From contig JAJYLB010000039.1 of assembly GCA_021788095.1 (NCBI GenBank), positions 1 to 34,220 on the forward strand: DNA of 34,220 bases. Reading direction: 5' to 3'. Under the pieces are notes generated by a model. It was not told the origin of the DNA, did not search any database, and saw only the letters and a program-made list of their open reading frames with translations. Made by a program: the position numbers and the translations under genes. The number at the start of each line of letters is the position of its first letter. Within the stretch, counting starts at the first letter, position 1. Source of the stretch: Acidobacteriota bacterium (GTDB lineage Bacteria > Acidobacteriota > Terriglobia > Acidiferrales > UBA7541). Shown in pieces: positions 32,220 to 34,220 of the stretch.

Positions 32220-33995
32220 CTAGGGGATGTGGATCGAGCGCGAGTTGGCGAATATCTTCCCGCTCTGTATGTCTTCCACCACGATGCGCAGGCGGTAGTC
32301 TCCCTCCGGGGCTCCGACCACGAGCTTGGTGTTGATTGCCCGTCGTTTCAGGTACGCCAGCGTTGTTTCCGTCAGGTCCATTTCCCACGTGTCCATCTTC
32401 CCAGCTACGTACTTGCCCCCGGGGCCGAACAATCCCACGGCCATGTCCAGCCTATCGAAATAGCGGCCGTGAGCCCTCGCAAACGAAAGCGCTTTCGGGC
32501 TCAAACGCACCAGGACGACCGCCGCCGGCGTTCCCGAGGCGAGCCTGGCCCCCGCCGCCGTCACGGCCACGGGGAGCCGGCCAATTTCGCCCGTTCCCAG
32601 CACTTGTTGATTGAACTGGTTCGCTTTCGCTTGCTCGTTCCGCCATGCACCGCCGGGAGCGAAATAGCCTTTTCGCGCCTGGATGCGGAAGGCGCCCCGC
32701 GCCGTGACTTTCACCTTGAGATCGTGGAAGCGGCCGTCGTCCTTCAAGTTCGTCGGGGAGAAGGCGAGGCGGTAGGAAATCTCGGGCAGGGCAGCGACCT
32801 CGCGCAGTCCGGCGGCGAGATCGTTGTTGTTATGGAAGAAGGTTCCTCCCGTATCTCGCGTCAACGTCTCCATCACGTCTTTCTTCTCCTGCCATTGGTC
32901 GCCTAAGACATCGCTCTCCAACCCAGGCTGCGGAGGCGTCCCGGGAAGCGTCCCGGGATTTGGATGCGACAGGTCCATGGCGTAGGCCGCCAGGCCCTGC
33001 GCATCCAGGGCGCTAATCACGACGCGGGCACGCAGCGCGTCTTGCGCGACCTCTTCGATTTGAAGGTGAAGCGAGGAAGTGAAGAACCCTGAGGAAATTA
33101 GCACGACGATGTGCTGGCCCGGCCTTGCCGCGAGCTGCGCGATCACCGATTCCAAGCTGCCGAGGATGTATCGAGTCCTCAATTCCGCCTCGTCCAAGAC
33201 CGCCAGCGCCTCGATTTCGCATGAATAGAGCTGGGCGACCTGCCTATCCCCCATCTCGATCATGTAGGCCGCATAGGGGCCCATGGCATACTGCGTGGGA
33301 GGGGGGAAGGTACAGGGGGCCGGCGGCGATCCGAGCGGCTCGGGGCGGACTGCCCGAATGGCGGCAAGCAATTTCCCGGTGTCGGCCGTAAAATCCTGCG
33401 TCTCTGTGCCAGAGGCCGTGAAAACCCCTGCCTGGTCGCCCGAGCGCATGTCGTTGCCCACGAATTTCTCCGCTGCCGCGCGGGCGTAATGCAAATCGCT
33501 GACCGACGAGCTCCGGTCGTCGAAGAAGAGCGCAATGGATCGCGGCGCGGCGGCTGACGGTGCCGCTGCTGCCGCCCCGGCCTTCGGCGGCGCGCCGCGC
33601 GCTGCTTGCGGCTGGGTCGAAACGCCAACGGGGGCGGCGCGCTCGATGAGCAAATAGGAGATTGCTTGCTGCTTCCCGTTGTCGTACAGCTCGAAATCCT
33701 GGCGCCCCAAGCCGCCCACCGCGCGGGCCTTGTCGTCTCGCACCACCACGTCCACTTCCACGGCAAACGTCTTGCGGCGGATGCTCGCCGGCGGCAGCGG
33801 TTGGTACGGCCCCGAGAAAAACTTTACCTCCCGTGCGAGTTCCCGTGGGGAAACGTTCTGCGCGGAAACGCGAACCGGCCAAACGCCCAGGGCCAGCAAA
33901 ACCCACAGGAAAAGCAGGTCTCTCTCCGGACTCCTTTCCTTTGTGCCCTCGCTCACGGCGGTTTCCCCGCCACTTCTGCCCGCAGAGGCTTTCAT
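32220..33995 (-). CDS. VWFA-related acidobacterial-domain protein (secreted)
   Basis: A 591-residue exported protein of the VWFA-related domain family that is strongly expanded in Acidobacteria. A hydrophobic export segment (about 27-45, LLFLWVLLALGVWPVRVSA) follows an unusually long charged N-terminus, so the true start may be internal. FAVEVDVVVRDDKARAVGGLGRQDFELYDNGKQQAISYL at 77-115 is the usual entry, followed by a Pro/Ala-rich linker. The von Willebrand A core has a MIDAS-type DxSxS at 160-164 (FDDRSSS), GQHIVVLISSGFFTSS and ALDAQGLAAYA. YRLAFSP and KVKVTARGAFRIQARKGYFAP are typical of the family. Function unknown; adhesion or protein interaction is likely. An extended -10 promoter lies about 70 bases upstream. 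Confidence 0.88.
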   Translation of the reverse strand: MKASAGRSGGETAVSEGTKERSPERDLLFLWVLLALGVWPVRVSAQNVSPRELAREVKFFSGPYQPLPPASIRRKTFAVEVDVVVRDDKARAVGGLGRQDFELYDNGKQQAISYLLIERAAPVGVSTQPQAARGAPPKAGAAAAAPSAAAPRSIALFFDDRSSSVSDLHYARAAAEKFVGNDMRSGDQAGVFTASGTETQDFTADTGKLLAAIRAVRPEPLGSPPAPCTFPPPTQYAMGPYAAYMIEMGDRQVAQLYSCEIEALAVLDEAELRTRYILGSLESVIAQLAARPGQHIVVLISSGFFTSSLHLQIEEVAQDALRARVVISALDAQGLAAYAMDLSHPNPGTLPGTPPQPGLESDVLGDQWQEKKDVMETLTRDTGGTFFHNNNDLAAGLREVAALPEISYRLAFSPTNLKDDGRFHDLKVKVTARGAFRIQARKGYFAPGGAWRNEQAKANQFNQQVLGTGEIGRLPVAVTAAGARLASGTPAAVVLVRLSPKALSFARAHGRYFDRLDMAVGLFGPGGKYVAGKMDTWEMDLTETTLAYLKRRAINTKLVVGAPEGDYRLRIVVEDIQSGKIFANSRSIHIP

Positions 33996-34066
33996 CCCAT
34001 CGTTAGGACCGCAAGGCGAGCCTTCCTCATCGTGCGTCGCGGCACCGGCGCGCAGCTTACCCTAGC

Positions 34067-34075
34067 ATTATACCA
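34067..34075 (-). promoter_or_regulatory. Extended -10 promoter element for the VWFA-related gene
   Basis: On the minus strand, TGG followed by TATAAT (34075-34067) is a perfect -10 with an extended TGn motif. No good -35 is seen at 17 bases, which extended -10 promoters can dispense with. The expected 5' leader is about 65 bases to the ATG at 33995. Confidence 0.5.
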
Positions 34076-34102
34076 ATTACGCGCTCCAATCGGCGTTTCG
34101 CG

Positions 34103-34220
34103 CCGTCGAAAATGTAACCGAAGGGGTCAACGTCGCGCCATTTAAGATGTAACCCAACCAAAGCGCTTGTTCGAGGAGGAAGGGTTGGGGAAAAGAGGGA
34201 GACGGGAGTATCTCTGCGCA
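34103..34220 (+). mobile_element. Probable left end of an insertion sequence, running off the window
   Basis: Sequence to the right of the VWFA promoter changes character: AAAATGTAACCGAAGGGGTC (about 34108) and AAGATGTAACCC (34144-34155) share an 'atgtaacc' word of a kind found at ends of integrase-type IS elements. It is followed by a strong ribosome binding site and the apparent start of a transposase. Exact termini cannot be fixed without the other end. Confidence 0.4.
34185..34220 (+). CDS. N-terminal fragment of a probable integrase-type transposase
   Basis: A TTG at 34185, five bases after GAGGAGG (34173-34179), begins LGKRGRREYLCA, open to the window edge. This matches the beginning I know for integrase-core (rve) transposases, usually MGKRGRREYL followed by AI.ARYRRA. 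Only 12 residues are visible, so the call rests on recollection of that start and on the IS-like sequence in front. Confidence 0.45.
   Translation, partial: MGKRGRREYLCA

Noticed and set aside
1..34220. CRISPR array
   Set aside because: No regularly spaced identical repeats were found despite the cas genes; the repeats seen are isolated palindromes.
1..34220. tRNA or rRNA genes
   Set aside because: I looked for T-arm (GGTTCGA-type) and rRNA core sequences in the gaps and saw none with a complete cloverleaf context; a covariance search would be decisive.

Overview
This is GC-rich bacterial DNA, most probably from an acidobacterium of the Solibacter/Bryobacter type. The best taxonomic marks are a VWFA-related acidobacterial-domain protein at the right end, a fused aroDE gene, and many short GC-rich intergenic hairpin repeats. 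Most of the window is ordinary chromosomal metabolism. The two ends look accessory: a less GC-rich CRISPR-Cas remnant on the left and the probable start of an insertion sequence on the right.

Left end (1-4.2 kb, minus strand): one long reading frame joins a B12-binding radical SAM protein to the tail of a Cas3 protein (post-helicase region plus an apparently intact C-terminal HD nuclease domain). No Cas3 helicase is present. Its stop overlaps the start of a Cas8-like gene by ATGA. Downstream cas genes, if any, lie beyond the left edge; no cas1/cas2 and no CRISPR array are visible. This chimera is the most unusual object in the window. It could be a real gene fusion, the scar of a deletion, or an assembly artefact.

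4.5-7.7 kb: an F420-type NADP oxidoreductase, an SRPBCC protein, a hyaluronan-synthase-like glycosyltransferase and an orphan DUF433 antitoxin. 7.7-14.4 kb: aromatic amino acid genes: aroDE, trpE (with an odd in-frame insert) and trpG on the plus strand, then an AsmA-like protein, then trpD facing them. 14.5-18.7 kb: sucC-sucD-ndk (succinyl-CoA synthetase and NDP kinase), a DipZ-like thioredoxin protein and a DUF2905 membrane protein.

18.8-24.1 kb: xseA, a secreted TlpA-like thioredoxin, a RelE/antitoxin pair and lepA. 24.2-28.2 kb: a plus-strand run of thiolase, 3-hydroxyacyl-CoA dehydrogenase and enoyl-CoA hydratase, which together interconvert acetyl-CoA/acetoacetyl-CoA and crotonyl-CoA, followed by ribH and nusB. 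28.3-31.9 kb: a small conserved-looking protein, a class IV aminotransferase, pterin carbinolamine dehydratase and a secreted amidohydrolase. 32.2-34.0 kb: the VWFA-related protein on the minus strand. From about 34.1 kb an IS-like end and the first codons of a probable transposase run out of the window.

Short repeats recur between genes and in places reach into them (trpE, ribH, 3' end of nusB). No rRNA, tRNA or CRISPR array was recognised.
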